The notes: generated by a model from the sequence alone, not told the origin. Positions 9,439-18,327 are shown, counted from the stretch's first letter. The stretch: 64,000 bases of DNA from an uncultured Candidatus Melainabacteria bacterium (GCA_947361615.1 CANAJP010000002.1:1-64000); one strand, 5' to 3'. Program-made: numbers and translations.

Positions 9439-12297
9439 ATGAGTAAAGATTTTTCTAGAGGTTCTGAGTGGAGAAAATGGGATTTACATTTGCATACACC
9501 AAGCTCGTTTGATTATAAAAATTGTGCAGTTACAAATGATGATATTGTAAATAAGCTTATTGAAAATGAAATTAAATTAGCAGTAATTACTGATCATCAT
9601 TATATTGATGTTAATAGATTTTTCGAATTAAAAAGGATTGCTCAAAATAAAGTTGTTTTTCTTCCTGGTATAGAGCTACGAACAGAATTAGGAGGTTCAG
9701 AATCTATTCATATTACTGCAATTTTTCCTGACTTTAACGAAAAAGATAAGTTGGACGATTTATGGGATACATTAAAAGTTAACTTGTCAATTTCTGAATC
9801 AAAGGTTATAGAAAAAGGACACGATTCAATTTATGTAAATTTTGAAAATGCATACAAAACAATAAAAAACTTAAATGGATTTATATCTATTCATTCAGGG
9901 AAAAAATCAAATTCAGTTGAAAATATTACAAATGCTTTAACATATAAAATGGCTATAAAAACAGATATTGCCAATTCTGTTGATTTTTATGAAATAGGAT
10001 GTGAACAAGATATTGTTGACTACCAGAATAAAGTGTTTCCCAAAATAGATAAAATAATCCCATTAGTTAGAGGTTCTGATAATCATAACATTGATTATTA
10101 TGAATTAAAACTCAATTGTTGGATAAAAGCAGATCCAACTTATGAGGGTTTAAAACAAGCTATAATTCAACCTAAAGAACGGATTTATATAGGGGAATTT
10201 CCTCCACGATTAAAACAAATTGAAAATAAGCCAAGCCAATTCATTGATACAATAAAAATTAATAAGGTTCAAAACCCTAAAAATAAAAACGAAAAGTGGT
10301 TTGATTCTGTAGAGCAAATTCCTATAAATTCTGGAATGGTTGCAATTATTGGAGGGAAAGGTAGCGGGAAAAGTGCATTATCTGATATTATAGGCCATTT
10401 TTGTTACTGTAAAAATATGAAGAAAGCTTCTTTTTTGAATGATGATAGATTTAGAAAATCTCCTAAAAAATTTGCAGAAGACTATGAAGGTTGTATTGAA
10501 TGGACCAATGGGCAAATTGATAAAAATATTAATTTAATGGACAAAAATTATCCCTCATCAATTGAAAAAGCACAATATTTACCACAAAAGTATATTGAGG
10601 AAGTATGTAATAATTTAGATAATGAGTTTCAAGAAGAGATCGATAATGTTATTTTCTCATATATTGATGATAATAAGAAGATGGGGCAAACATCTTTAAA
10701 TGACTTGATAAATGCAAAAAATTCGGAAATTGTGATTAAACAGTCACAATTAAAAGAAGATATAATTAACTTTTCTAAAAGAATTGTTATTTTACAAGAT
10801 AAAAATACTGAAAATTATAAAATATCTGTGAATGATCATATAAAAATGTTAGAGGAAGAATTAATAAATCATAGAAAAACTAAACCAAAATTTGTTTCTA
10901 AGCCTAATGAGATACAGGATGTAAATACTACAAATAGATTAGATTTCTTAAATAATCAAATTAAAAAACGCGAAAAACATTTAAAAATACTTAATGATGA
11001 ATATTCAAAAATAATAATTCATCTTGAACAAATTAAAAAATTTAAAAATGAAATATTAAGAATAAAAAATGAAGCAAATATTATCGTTGAGACAATAAAT
11101 AGGTATTTAATTGAAAATAATTTAATAAATGAAACAAAAATTTCTATAGATATTAAAATGAATCTTAAAGATATAGAAGATGTGCAAAACAAACTTAAAT
11201 CTAAATTGAATAAACTTGAAATATTATGTAGTAATGATAATTCAAATAATTTTTCTTATTCATACAAAATAGGCCAGTTAAATCTTGAAAAAAATAAAAT
11301 AATTAAAAATACTAATATAGAACAACAAATTTATCAAAATTTTCTATCAAAATATAAAGATTGGAAAGAAAAAGTATTGCTTATAATTGGATCAAAAGAT
11401 CAAAAAGATTCTTTAAGATTTTATAAAAATGAAAAAAATTATATTGAACGATCTTTGGAACAAGAATTGCATGAAGCAAAACGAGAGAGAAAAGAACTTA
11501 TAAGTAAATCATATAGCTTGTTAGATGAAAAAGCAAAAATTTATGAAGAGATATATAAGCCAGTCAAAGATAAATTGAGTAAAATTCTTGGAAAAATAGA
11601 TAATGAGATACAGTTTACCATTGATAAAACATATAAAAAAACTGATTTAGACAATCATATATTAACATATATTGATCAGAAAATGACTTCTTGTTTTAGA
11701 GGGAAAACAGAAGGCTTGGCCTACATTTCATCACTAAGGAAAGAGGTAGATCTTCAAGAAATCTCCACTATTCATACTTTTATTAATTGTATTTTTGATG
11801 GAATTGAACAATCAGCAGAACCAAGAAAACTAGTATCTGATAGATTATCCTTGTATGAATATTTGCTATCATTAGAATTTTTAGATATATCTTTTGCATT
11901 AAAAATGAGCGACAGAGACATAACGGAATTGTCTGCTGGAGAAAAGGGATTGTTATTATTAGTATTTTATTTAGCTTTGAATAAGGAAAGTAAGCCATTA
12001 ATAATAGATCAACCAGAAGATAATTTGGATAACCAATCTGTATATAGTAAATTGGTTCCATGTATTCAAGAAGCAAAAATAAATAGACAACTTATAATTG
12101 TTACTCACAATCCTAATATTGCAGTAGCATGCGATGCTGAACAAATAATATATTGCAATATAGATAAAAAAAATAATAATGAAATAACATATAAAACAGG
12201 TAGTATTGAAAATCCTGATATTAAAAAATATATAGTAGATATTTTAGAAGGCACTGAACCTGCATTTTATTTAAGGAAACAAAAATATAATATTTAA
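9439..12297 (+). CDS. TrlF-type PHP domain/SMC-like ATPase (defence-associated)
   Basis: This 952-residue protein starts with a PHP phosphoesterase domain (about 10-270): WDLHLHTPSSFD, a second metal motif ITDHHYID and further histidines (IHSGKKS, GSDNHNID). An ABC/SMC-type ATPase follows, with Walker A IIGGKGSGKSAL near residue 303, a long coiled-coil middle (about 400-740), signature ELSAGEKGLLLL near 829, Walker B PLIIDQPEDNLD near 854 and a H-loop VTHNPNI. Proteins of this architecture (annotated as TrlF family) are often found near defence genes; the mechanism is not established here. Start: ATG at 9439 with GGGAG upstream, rather than 9406. It is the outermost cargo gene, 33 bp from the inner right-end repeat. 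Confidence 0.85.
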   Translation: MSKDFSRGSEWRKWDLHLHTPSSFDYKNCAVTNDDIVNKLIENEIKLAVITDHHYIDVNRFFELKRIAQNKVVFLPGIELRTELGGSESIHITAIFPDFNEKDKLDDLWDTLKVNLSISESKVIEKGHDSIYVNFENAYKTIKNLNGFISIHSGKKSNSVENITNALTYKMAIKTDIANSVDFYEIGCEQDIVDYQNKVFPKIDKIIPLVRGSDNHNIDYYELKLNCWIKADPTYEGLKQAIIQPKERIYIGEFPPRLKQIENKPSQFIDTIKINKVQNPKNKNEKWFDSVEQIPINSGMVAIIGGKGSGKSALSDIIGHFCYCKNMKKASFLNDDRFRKSPKKFAEDYEGCIEWTNGQIDKNINLMDKNYPSSIEKAQYLPQKYIEEVCNNLDNEFQEEIDNVIFSYIDDNKKMGQTSLNDLINAKNSEIVIKQSQLKEDIINFSKRIVILQDKNTENYKISVNDHIKMLEEELINHRKTKPKFVSKPNEIQDVNTTNRLDFLNNQIKKREKHLKILNDEYSKIIIHLEQIKKFKNEILRIKNEANIIVETINRYLIENNLINETKISIDIKMNLKDIEDVQNKLKSKLNKLEILCSNDNSNNFSYSYKIGQLNLEKNKIIKNTNIEQQIYQNFLSKYKDWKEKVLLIIGSKDQKDSLRFYKNEKNYIERSLEQELHEAKRERKELISKSYSLLDEKAKIYEEIYKPVKDKLSKILGKIDNEIQFTIDKTYKKTDLDNHILTYIDQKMTSCFRGKTEGLAYISSLRKEVDLQEISTIHTFINCIFDGIEQSAEPRKLVSDRLSLYEYLLSLEFLDISFALKMSDRDITELSAGEKGLLLLVFYLALNKESKPLIIDQPEDNLDNQSVYSKLVPCIQEAKINRQLIIVTHNPNIAVACDAEQIIYCNIDKKNNNEITYKTGSIENPDIKKYIVDILEGTEPAFYLRKQKYNI

Positions 12298-12329
12298 ATT
12301 TTTTATCACTCGAATGTATAATCAAAATT

Positions 12330-12374
12330 CTCAAAGTATATGTTAATTTTTCTCAAACCAAGTGTTAATTTACA
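12330..12374 (-). repeat. Transposon right end: terminal inverted repeat with two 19-bp repeats
   Basis: Read inward on the minus strand, R1 is 12352-12370 (AATTAACACTTGGTTTGAG) and R2 is 12330-12348 (AATTAACATATACTTTGAG), offset by 22 bp exactly as at the left end. The terminal TGTAAATT corresponds to 12367-12374. Inferred transposase-binding sites. Confidence 0.8.
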
Positions 12375-12698
12375 ATAGTACCTAACTGTAAGTGTATGTT
12401 TTTGAGTAATTTGATCGGAAGATTTTTCGTCATTGCGAGGGCAGAAAGCCCGAAGCAATCCAGCTTTTAGGCGGTCGGAAGTGGTTTGAGTATTTCAATT
12501 CCAAAACGGTCAAAACGGACATTTAATGGTCAGAGAGTAAATGTAATTAATACTTAAAATCATATTATTTTCACTTCACAAGCCAATTTTGCTCCTGAGT
12601 AATTAAAGAGTAGTTTGAATATTTTGAAGTTGTTTAAAGGTGGCAAAAAAAATTTTTACGCGGTTTTAATTAAATAGTTATTAGAAATGGAGGTAAAA
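12375..12698. other. Intergenic flank with a dispersed hairpin repeat
   Basis: No gene is visible. At about 12430-12462 there is a GC-rich repeat of a kind common in bacterial intergenic DNA (CATTGCGAGGGCAGAAAGCC and onward to GAAGCAATCC), able to fold on itself. The rest is AT-rich and contains the promoter and Shine-Dalgarno (ATGGAGG) of the next gene. Confidence 0.5.
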
Positions 12699-13031
12699 AT
12701 GAATATCAGATCAAATACACCTGTAAGTTTTGGTGCAATAAGAGTCCCTTTTAAACCCTGTAGTCAAAATAAAAAAGCAAATGAAGTTGTTAATAAAATA
12801 TTGCATGAATTTCACCCAAATGGCATAACTGCTCCCGATTATAATGTTATGTTTTTCAAAAATAAATTACATGAAGAATTAGCGGAAGAATATTTAAGTA
12901 AGGCAGGTATTTCTTACCGTCGTACTGCCTTAGCAGATATTTGTGATCAAGATACAAGATTTGAATGGGCTACTACTGGCAATGAAAATGTTTTATACGA
13001 TTGGTACTATCGTACATATTATAATAAGTAG
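12699..13031 (+). CDS. Hypothetical protein with N-terminal SFGA motif
   Basis: This is a 110-residue protein I do not recognise. The ATG at 12699 is preceded by GGAGG at good spacing, so it is preferred to 12687. It starts with a short Asn/Thr/Pro segment ending PVSFGAIRVPF, the Phe-x-Gly/Ala motif also seen near the N-terminus of several unrelated proteins in this window. The remainder is a small acidic domain rich in Tyr and Trp (FEWATTGNENVLYDWYYRTY). It is soluble by composition, with no cleavable hydrophobic signal. It is monocistronic and followed directly by a strong hairpin. Confidence 0.7.
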   Translation: MNIRSNTPVSFGAIRVPFKPCSQNKKANEVVNKILHEFHPNGITAPDYNVMFFKNKLHEELAEEYLSKAGISYRRTALADICDQDTRFEWATTGNENVLYDWYYRTYYNK

Positions 13032-13062
13032 GTCGTGTTGAATGAGAGTTGTTCAACACGAC
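13032..13062 (+). terminator. Hairpin after the SFGA protein
   Basis: GTCGTGTTGAA at 13032-13042 pairs perfectly with TTCAACACGAC at 13052-13062, an 11-bp stem. No strong T tract follows, so termination is probable rather than certain. Confidence 0.55.
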
Positions 13063-13129
13063 ACACTTTGTGAATAATCAATTTCCCTGTTTTAAATCAT
13101 CAAACAGACAGTCTTTTTACAGTAAGGGA

Positions 13130-13981
13130 TTATTTCAAATAATCAAACAAATTAAAACGAAAGAATTCCATAGCATCAGGATTACGTTTATATATTAATG
13201 AAGCAAGCTGTTGGATATATGGCTTTACACAGAATCCTAAATCTTTTTCTTTTGCTGCAATATCTATTTTTTGCATAATGGTTTTAGCCGCAATTGTAAT
13301 CGTATGTTTTTCTTGTTCATTAGACATTTTCAAGACTTTAAATATATTTACATAATCGCATAACTGAGCTTTCAATAAAATAGGCGACATCATAGAACCC
13401 AGACGACCATTAAAACTAATATCGACGATATTAAAACATTTTTTATTTTCATCATATAGGACATTTTGAGGGTTAAACCAATCTATCTTCCTCGGTTTAG
13501 AAACAATTTTTACTTCTTCTACAAAGTCATTATAGGCATTTTGAGGAAATTCAGAAATCGTTTGAATATAGTTCACAAACTGTTTAGTATCCTGTTTATT
13601 TATAGGAAATAGTTTATCTCCGATATGGTGCCTTATGCCGCAGGGTTTGCCTGTTTGAAAAACAACGACTGTCACATCCTTGCCAAGTCTTGCAATTTCC
13701 TGACCAACATTAAGTTTGGGGAATTCATCAACTATCGGCCCAAACCCTGTGAACGGTTTGCCTGACGGGATTTTCTTAATGCGTAAAAGAAAATCAGGGT
13801 TATCAGGAATACGATAAACAGAATTAAACCTGCCCTCATTTACAAAATTATCTGAAGTAATAAAATCTGGGAAATTTTCTAAAAAGGCATTTTTATTCGC
13901 ATATTCTTGAAAACTTTCAAATGTCTGATGCGGTAAACGCGCGCCGGTAAATGAATAATTATTATAATAATTTATCCTCAT
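13130..13981 (-). CDS. Divergent kinase-fold protein with N-terminal SFTG motif
   Basis: This 283-residue protein begins MRINYYNNYSFTGARLP, a version of the Phe-x-Gly motif. What follows reads like a protein-kinase/aminoglycoside-phosphotransferase fold. A glycine-loop-like segment (NEGRFNSVYRI) and a lysine strand (DFLLRIKKIP) lie around residues 48-73. A catalytic-loop-like segment (KIDWFNPQNVLYD) then comes before a DFG-like strand (FNIVDIS) near 170-190. The pattern D-x3-P-x-N followed by a strand and D is that of phosphotransferases, though the metal-binding motif is VDIS rather than DFG, so activity is uncertain. No close named family comes to mind. The gene at 18387 is a likely distant relative. 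Substrate unknown. Confidence 0.6.
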   Translation of the reverse strand: MRINYYNNYSFTGARLPHQTFESFQEYANKNAFLENFPDFITSDNFVNEGRFNSVYRIPDNPDFLLRIKKIPSGKPFTGFGPIVDEFPKLNVGQEIARLGKDVTVVVFQTGKPCGIRHHIGDKLFPINKQDTKQFVNYIQTISEFPQNAYNDFVEEVKIVSKPRKIDWFNPQNVLYDENKKCFNIVDISFNGRLGSMMSPILLKAQLCDYVNIFKVLKMSNEQEKHTITIAAKTIMQKIDIAAKEKDLGFCVKPYIQQLASLIYKRNPDAMEFFRFNLFDYLK

Positions 13982-14048
13982 AAAAATAAAAAACCTCTAA
14001 AAAAATTTTTTGTTAGTAAAAGATAATTATTTATGCTATACATAAAGA

Positions 14049-14648
14049 ATGAAAAAGATTTTATGTTTCGGGGACAGTAACACATACGGTTTTATTCCGA
14101 ACAGTGGCAAACGTTATGACAAAAACACGCGCTGGACTGGAATTTTACAAACCCTTTGCGGGCAAGAATACGAAATAATCGAAGCAGGCTGTAATAATAG
14201 AACAGCTTTTTGCGACAATCCTGCAGGAGAGATGTTTACAGGCTACAAAATTTTACCGGTGTATTTGAACCAGAAACCTGACATAATAATTTTATCTATA
14301 GGAATAAACGATTTGCAATTTGCCTATAATCCGACACTTGAAAAATTTTACGAAGGGATTACAGGGCTTGTGGAAATGGCTAAATCAAGCGGAGCGCAAA
14401 TAATTTTGACTGCACCGCCGGTATTGACAAACGATGTGCTAAAGGGATATTTTGCCTGCCTATTTGATAAAACATCTATCGAAAAATCGCAAAAAATAGG
14501 CGAAATATTCAAAAGAATTGCGCAGGAAAAAGACTGTAAATTTATCAATTTAAATGAATCTGCCAAGGTTTCACCCCAAGACGGTTTGCATTTTGACCCC
14601 AAAGAACATAAAAAAATAGCAAATACAATATTAAATTTTCTATATTAA
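14049..14648 (+). CDS. SGNH/GDSL-family hydrolase
   Basis: This 199-residue SGNH hydrolase probably acts as an esterase or lipase. Block I is CFGDSNTYGF with the nucleophile Ser, block III is SIGINDLQ with the oxyanion Asn, and block V is DGLHFDPKEH with the catalytic Asp and His. No signal peptide, so cytoplasmic. The ATG is only about 6 nt after an extended -10 (TATGCTATACAT) with no Shine-Dalgarno, suggesting a leaderless mRNA. Its 3' end overlaps the convergent XRE gene by 9 nt. Confidence 0.85.
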   Translation: MKKILCFGDSNTYGFIPNSGKRYDKNTRWTGILQTLCGQEYEIIEAGCNNRTAFCDNPAGEMFTGYKILPVYLNQKPDIIILSIGINDLQFAYNPTLEKFYEGITGLVEMAKSSGAQIILTAPPVLTNDVLKGYFACLFDKTSIEKSQKIGEIFKRIAQEKDCKFINLNESAKVSPQDGLHFDPKEHKKIANTILNFLY

Positions 14649-14852
14649 ATCTTTTAAGTCTTTATTTAACGCTACAGCAACAGAATTAACATTACAAATT
14701 CTCACATCTTGCTTAGCATTTTCAATATTGCTGATAAAATTTACACTTAAACCAGCTTTGGCAGCCAATTCTTCTTGAGAAAGTTTCTGCCTGAATCGTT
14801 CATTACGAACATTAATTGCGATTTTTTCCAACAATTCCTTATTTTTATCCAT
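14640..14852 (-). CDS. Small XRE-family HTH regulator
   Basis: This is a 70-residue single-domain Cro/C1-type helix-turn-helix protein: NVRNERFRQKLSQEELAAKAGLSVNFISNIENAK is the classic five-helix pattern. I take the ATG at 14852 (MDKNKELLEK) because the residues encoded upstream (MLLFLSICNNIF) are unlike the domain. It is divergent from the small gene at 14931. Two copies of TAGATTATTAT lie between them and are plausible operators for autoregulation. Confidence 0.8.
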   Translation of the reverse strand: MDKNKELLEKIAINVRNERFRQKLSQEELAAKAGLSVNFISNIENAKQDVRICNVNSVAVALNKDLKDLI

Positions 14853-14887
14853 AAAAATATTATTACATATTGACAAGAATAATAACA

Positions 14888-14918
14888 TAGATTATTATCT
14901 ATATTAATAGATTATTAT
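14888..14918. promoter_or_regulatory. Direct-repeat operator between the XRE gene and the small gene
   Basis: TAGATTATTAT occurs at 14888-14898 and 14908-14918, a 20-bp period (about two helical turns), upstream of both divergent starts. A repeat on one face of the helix is typical of XRE binding; inferred. Confidence 0.45.
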
Positions 14919-14930
14919 AGGAGAACAATA

Positions 14931-15116
14931 ATGTCATTCAAAGTAAAACAAGCTGAAGAATTAGCTGAAAAAATCTATAACACAACTTCTGTTGTAGACT
15001 CTTACTGCAAAACACATAGAAACGAAGAACTATTAGAAAGAATTTCCCCCATTATGGAACATTTGCAACGCGACACCGATAAACTTTACGCCATGTTTTT
15101 TGACGATGATGACTAA
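14931..15116 (+). CDS. Small helical protein
   Basis: This is a 61-residue acidic, all-helical protein ending in four Asp. The start has a clear Shine-Dalgarno (AGGAG). The C-terminal half (RISPIMEHLQRDTDKLYAMF) resembles the small protein encoded at 41357-41548 (LLPVMQMLHREIDNIYAELI), so the two look like paralogues. No known family assigned. It sits between an XRE regulator and the AddB-like helicase gene. Confidence 0.65.
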   Translation: MSFKVKQAEELAEKIYNTTSVVDSYCKTHRNEELLERISPIMEHLQRDTDKLYAMFFDDDD

Positions 15117-15137
15117 TTTTATGCTATAATTTAAACG

Positions 15138-18100
15138 ATGACAGAGAATAAAATATGCCCGAATGCAGGGCAAATGGAATGTATTAAAACTATAGACGGG
15201 CCGGTTATGGTTCTGGCAGGACCCGGAACCGGAAAAACTTTTACAATAATTCAGCGTATCAAATATATGCTAGAAACCGCTATTGCGCCCGAGTCAATAC
15301 TCTGTCTTACATACTCGGAAGCCGCCGCAAACGAAATGAAAGCACGACTTGTAAAAGAAATTGGTACAATCGCCGCTTCTGTTACCATCCATACATATCA
15401 TGCATTCTGCAACGAAATAATCCGCCAGAACCCTATGGAATTTGAACTTCTGGACGGCGTCGGGCTTGTGGACGACATAACAAAACGCACTCTTATGTCA
15501 GAAACAATCGATGAAATTCAACCTCAACACTACAAAACCAAATGGGGCGACAGCAAATATTTTATCCAAGAACTTCTGCAAATTGTCGACGAAATCAAGA
15601 AAAATCAGGTTTCAAAAGAGGATTACTTCAACACACTCGAAACTTCTCCGCAATGGAAAGGTAAGTTAAACGAACTGGAAGAGGAGTACAAAGAACGCGA
15701 AGCCAAAGGCAAGCTTGTAAAAACTTTCCTTGCGTCTTTCGATGCGCATAAGAAAAAAATCGGGAAAGCCATTGAAGCGTGGGCTATTTTTGAGAAATAC
15801 GACACAAAACTAAAACAAAAAAACTTCATCGACTTCAACGATATGATTAACATGGTTCTTGAAAACTTCGACACCAACGAAGAGTTCCTAAAACGTGTAA
15901 GTTCAAAATTCAAATATTTTCTGGTAGACGAATATCAAGACACGAACTACGCACAAAACAAAATCGTTTTCAAACTGGCAGAAGGCGCAGGCACACAGAA
16001 CATTTTTGTAGTAGGCGACGATGACCAGATAATCTACGAGTTTCAGGGGGCAAAAACCGACACGCTTGCGAAATTTCTATCACTCTACCCTGCAACAAAA
16101 GTCATTTGCCTGAGCGAGAACAACCGTTCATGCCAGAATATTCTTGATTTAAGCTACAGCGTCATTGCGCAGGATGAAACACGTCTTGAATTTAACCCGC
16201 AGTTCAAGAGCCACGGCATAAACAAAAGACTTACAGCAAAAAACACATCACTTGCAAACAATAAAATTCAACTCCATAGCTTTGCAGATATCAAACAGGA
16301 AAACAACTTCATTGTTGAAGAGATTGAAAAACTTGCGCAAAAAATGCCTGACGATTTATCACAAATCGCAATTCTTACACGCGAAAACAACGAACTTATG
16401 AATTTCGTTGAACTTCTAAGCGCAAAAAACATTCAATTTCAAATAAAATCAAGCAAAAGTATTTTTGCTCTAAAACCCTCTATTTTGATTTATTTCTATT
16501 TGAAAGCGCTTGAAAACCACGAACTTTATGCGGACAAACTCTTCGGGCTTCTTGTGTCTAAACCGTTTGATTTTGAGCTTTCAGATTACAATTTTCTTTT
16601 AGCGCAAAACCGCCTTAACCACAAAGATTTCATCGCTAATCTACGCGAAAATTCTGACCACGCGTGGGTGGATAAAGATAAAGTTAAAAATTTCCTCGCT
16701 GTTTTTGAGAATTTAAAAAACCTTAAAGCAACAGACTCGCTGAAAAATCTGATTGTCGGAATTATTAACCAGACAGGAATTTTACAATATTATGTAAAAA
16801 ACGAAACAAACAGAATTGAAAATATTTTCGCAATTAAACGGATTGTTGATGAAGCAGAAGCGTTCATGAAGCTTCACGAAGAGGCCTCTCTTGCTGATTT
16901 CATCGAACATCTTGATATGGCTTTCAACAGCGGAATTCCAATCAACATCGACCGTGACGAATACACCCAGAACGCTGTTCAGCTTGTGACGCTTCACGGT
17001 GCCAAAGGCCGCGAGTTTGAATACGTTTTTATGCCAAACCTGACGGCAAAAAAATGGGAAGGTAAAAGAGTTTCTAATTCAATTTCGCTTCCAATCGCTA
17101 AAGACGAAATCGACGAGAACGCACGCCGAAAATCCGAACAACTCCGTCTGCTTTTCGTCGGAATCACACGTGCAAAACACACACTCATACTTTCATTCTC
17201 AAACACAATCGACGGCAAACCGCAAGAATTTACAAATTATCTTTCACGGGTAACTCAAAACTCCGAGCTTATAGAAGATTACCCCCACGAACTTTCGCGC
17301 GACGACTATACATTTGAAATTGCCAAAAGCCTTACACTTACAGGATTTGACTACAAAACAGCCTTCAAAGATGAACTTGAAGCGCGCATAAAAGATTTTA
17401 TTCTCAGCCCGAGCGCACTCAATTGCTATCAGGCCTGCCCTCGCAATTTCCTCTACACATATATCCTGCAAATTCCTGTGTACAGTGAAGAATGGGACAG
17501 TGCCAACTACGGAAACGCGGTTCACAAAACCCTTGAAATCGCAATGCAAAAAGCAAAAAATTCCGCATACCCGACAAAAGAAGAATTTAACGAAATTTTC
17601 CAGAAAAATCTTTCAACACAAAAATTCTCCGACATCGCAACGCGCCGGCAGTTTGAAGAACGCGGCGAGAAAAAACTTGCAGACTTCTACCCGAAATTTA
17701 CAGAAATCCCGCCGGAAAGAGTTTTTGCAACAGAACACTATTTAAAATATGTTCCTGTTGAAAGCTACTTTATTAAAGGGTTCATAGACCGAATAGAAAA
17801 GAATACGGATGGAACATTCTCGCTCTACGACTACAAAACGGGTTCTGCAAAACGTAAAACCCAAATAGCAGACGGCGGCGACTACGAAAACTATCTTAAC
17901 CAGCTTCGTTTTTACAAATTCGCGTTTGAAACACAGAATGCGGGAGCGAAAGTTTCTCAAGTTGGACTAATTTTCGTCGAAGAACCAACAGAAAACTTCT
18001 ACACAACACTAACTGATGAAGACAACCGTATGATAAAAGAAAAAATTATTGACACGTACAAAAACATTCACGCACTGAACTTTGAGCCGGCCGAACAAAA

Positions 18101-18155
18101 CGAAAAAAGTTGCGCGAACTGTGAATTCCGCCAGTTATGCAAACTGGTCTTGTAA
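15138..18155 (+). CDS. UvrD-like helicase with AddB-type Fe-S nuclease domain
   Basis: This 1005-residue superfamily 1A helicase-nuclease is for DNA repair or recombination. N-terminal motifs: LAGPGTGKTFT (Walker A, near 30), LTYSEAAANEM (Ia), LVDEYQDTN (Walker B), VVGDDDQIIYEF (III), VTLHGAKGREFEYVFMPN (V) and RLLFVGITRAKH (VI). The last ~250 residues are a PD-(D/E)XK nuclease, with GNAVHKTLE, GFIDRIEK and LYDYKTG. Four cysteines (ACPRNFLY, then SCANCEFRQLC at the C-terminus) match the 4Fe-4S staple of AddB/Cas4-like nucleases. The start lies 7 nt after TATAAT with no Shine-Dalgarno, so it is probably leaderless. No AddA-type partner is adjacent. Confidence 0.9.
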   Translation: MTENKICPNAGQMECIKTIDGPVMVLAGPGTGKTFTIIQRIKYMLETAIAPESILCLTYSEAAANEMKARLVKEIGTIAASVTIHTYHAFCNEIIRQNPMEFELLDGVGLVDDITKRTLMSETIDEIQPQHYKTKWGDSKYFIQELLQIVDEIKKNQVSKEDYFNTLETSPQWKGKLNELEEEYKEREAKGKLVKTFLASFDAHKKKIGKAIEAWAIFEKYDTKLKQKNFIDFNDMINMVLENFDTNEEFLKRVSSKFKYFLVDEYQDTNYAQNKIVFKLAEGAGTQNIFVVGDDDQIIYEFQGAKTDTLAKFLSLYPATKVICLSENNRSCQNILDLSYSVIAQDETRLEFNPQFKSHGINKRLTAKNTSLANNKIQLHSFADIKQENNFIVEEIEKLAQKMPDDLSQIAILTRENNELMNFVELLSAKNIQFQIKSSKSIFALKPSILIYFYLKALENHELYADKLFGLLVSKPFDFELSDYNFLLAQNRLNHKDFIANLRENSDHAWVDKDKVKNFLAVFENLKNLKATDSLKNLIVGIINQTGILQYYVKNETNRIENIFAIKRIVDEAEAFMKLHEEASLADFIEHLDMAFNSGIPINIDRDEYTQNAVQLVTLHGAKGREFEYVFMPNLTAKKWEGKRVSNSISLPIAKDEIDENARRKSEQLRLLFVGITRAKHTLILSFSNTIDGKPQEFTNYLSRVTQNSELIEDYPHELSRDDYTFEIAKSLTLTGFDYKTAFKDELEARIKDFILSPSALNCYQACPRNFLYTYILQIPVYSEEWDSANYGNAVHKTLEIAMQKAKNSAYPTKEEFNEIFQKNLSTQKFSDIATRRQFEERGEKKLADFYPKFTEIPPERVFATEHYLKYVPVESYFIKGFIDRIEKNTDGTFSLYDYKTGSAKRKTQIADGGDYENYLNQLRFYKFAFETQNAGAKVSQVGLIFVEEPTENFYTTLTDEDNRMIKEKIIDTYKNIHALNFEPAEQNEKSCANCEFRQLCKLVL

Positions 18156-18210
18156 ATAAAATTTGAGTAATGTATAATATTAATCGTTGAAAACTAAAAT
18201 TAAACTTTAT

Positions 18211-18292
18211 GTCTGGGTGGCGGAATTGGTAGACGCGCACGATTCAGGTTCGTGTGGAGAGATCCTTGAGGGTTCAAACCCCTTCCCGGACA
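18211..18292 (+). tRNA. tRNA-Leu (anticodon CAG)
   Basis: The acceptor stem GTCTGGG pairs with CCCGGAC (one G-U), discriminator A at 18292. The D arm is TGGCGGAATTGGTAGACGC. The anticodon stem CACGA/TCGTG encloses TTCAGGT, giving CAG. A variable arm and T arm (GGGTTCAAACCCC) are present. CCA is not encoded. Confidence 0.93.
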
Positions 18293-18327
18293 TTTTTTAT
18301 TGTTATACGTTGCCAATTAGTGTACCC

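Larger units (their letters stand above)
43..12374. mobile_element. Mu-type transposon with defence cargo
   Basis: The element is bounded by a 22-bp imperfect inverted repeat, TGTAAATTAACACTTAGTTTGA at 43-64 and its complement (one mismatch) at 12353-12374, with the 5'-TG...CA-3' tips usual for Mu/Tn7-type elements. It encodes MuA-like and MuB-like proteins, a Mor-like regulator, a type IIS restriction-modification system and a TrlF-type ATPase. No head, tail or lysis genes are present, so it is a transposon rather than a prophage. The DNA is visibly more AT-rich than the flanks. The five bases outside the tips (tttct at 38-42, atagt at 12375-12379) do not match, so no target duplication is visible. 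Confidence 0.85.

Noticed and set aside
43..12374. Element as a Mu-like prophage
   Set aside because: No head, tail, lysis or Gam/Kil-type genes exist between the ends.
12375..12560. Second copy of the left flank (AAAACGGTCA near 12503 versus AGTGACCGTTTT at 1-12)
   Set aside because: Only about 10 bases match and in inverse orientation; too short to claim a rearrangement.
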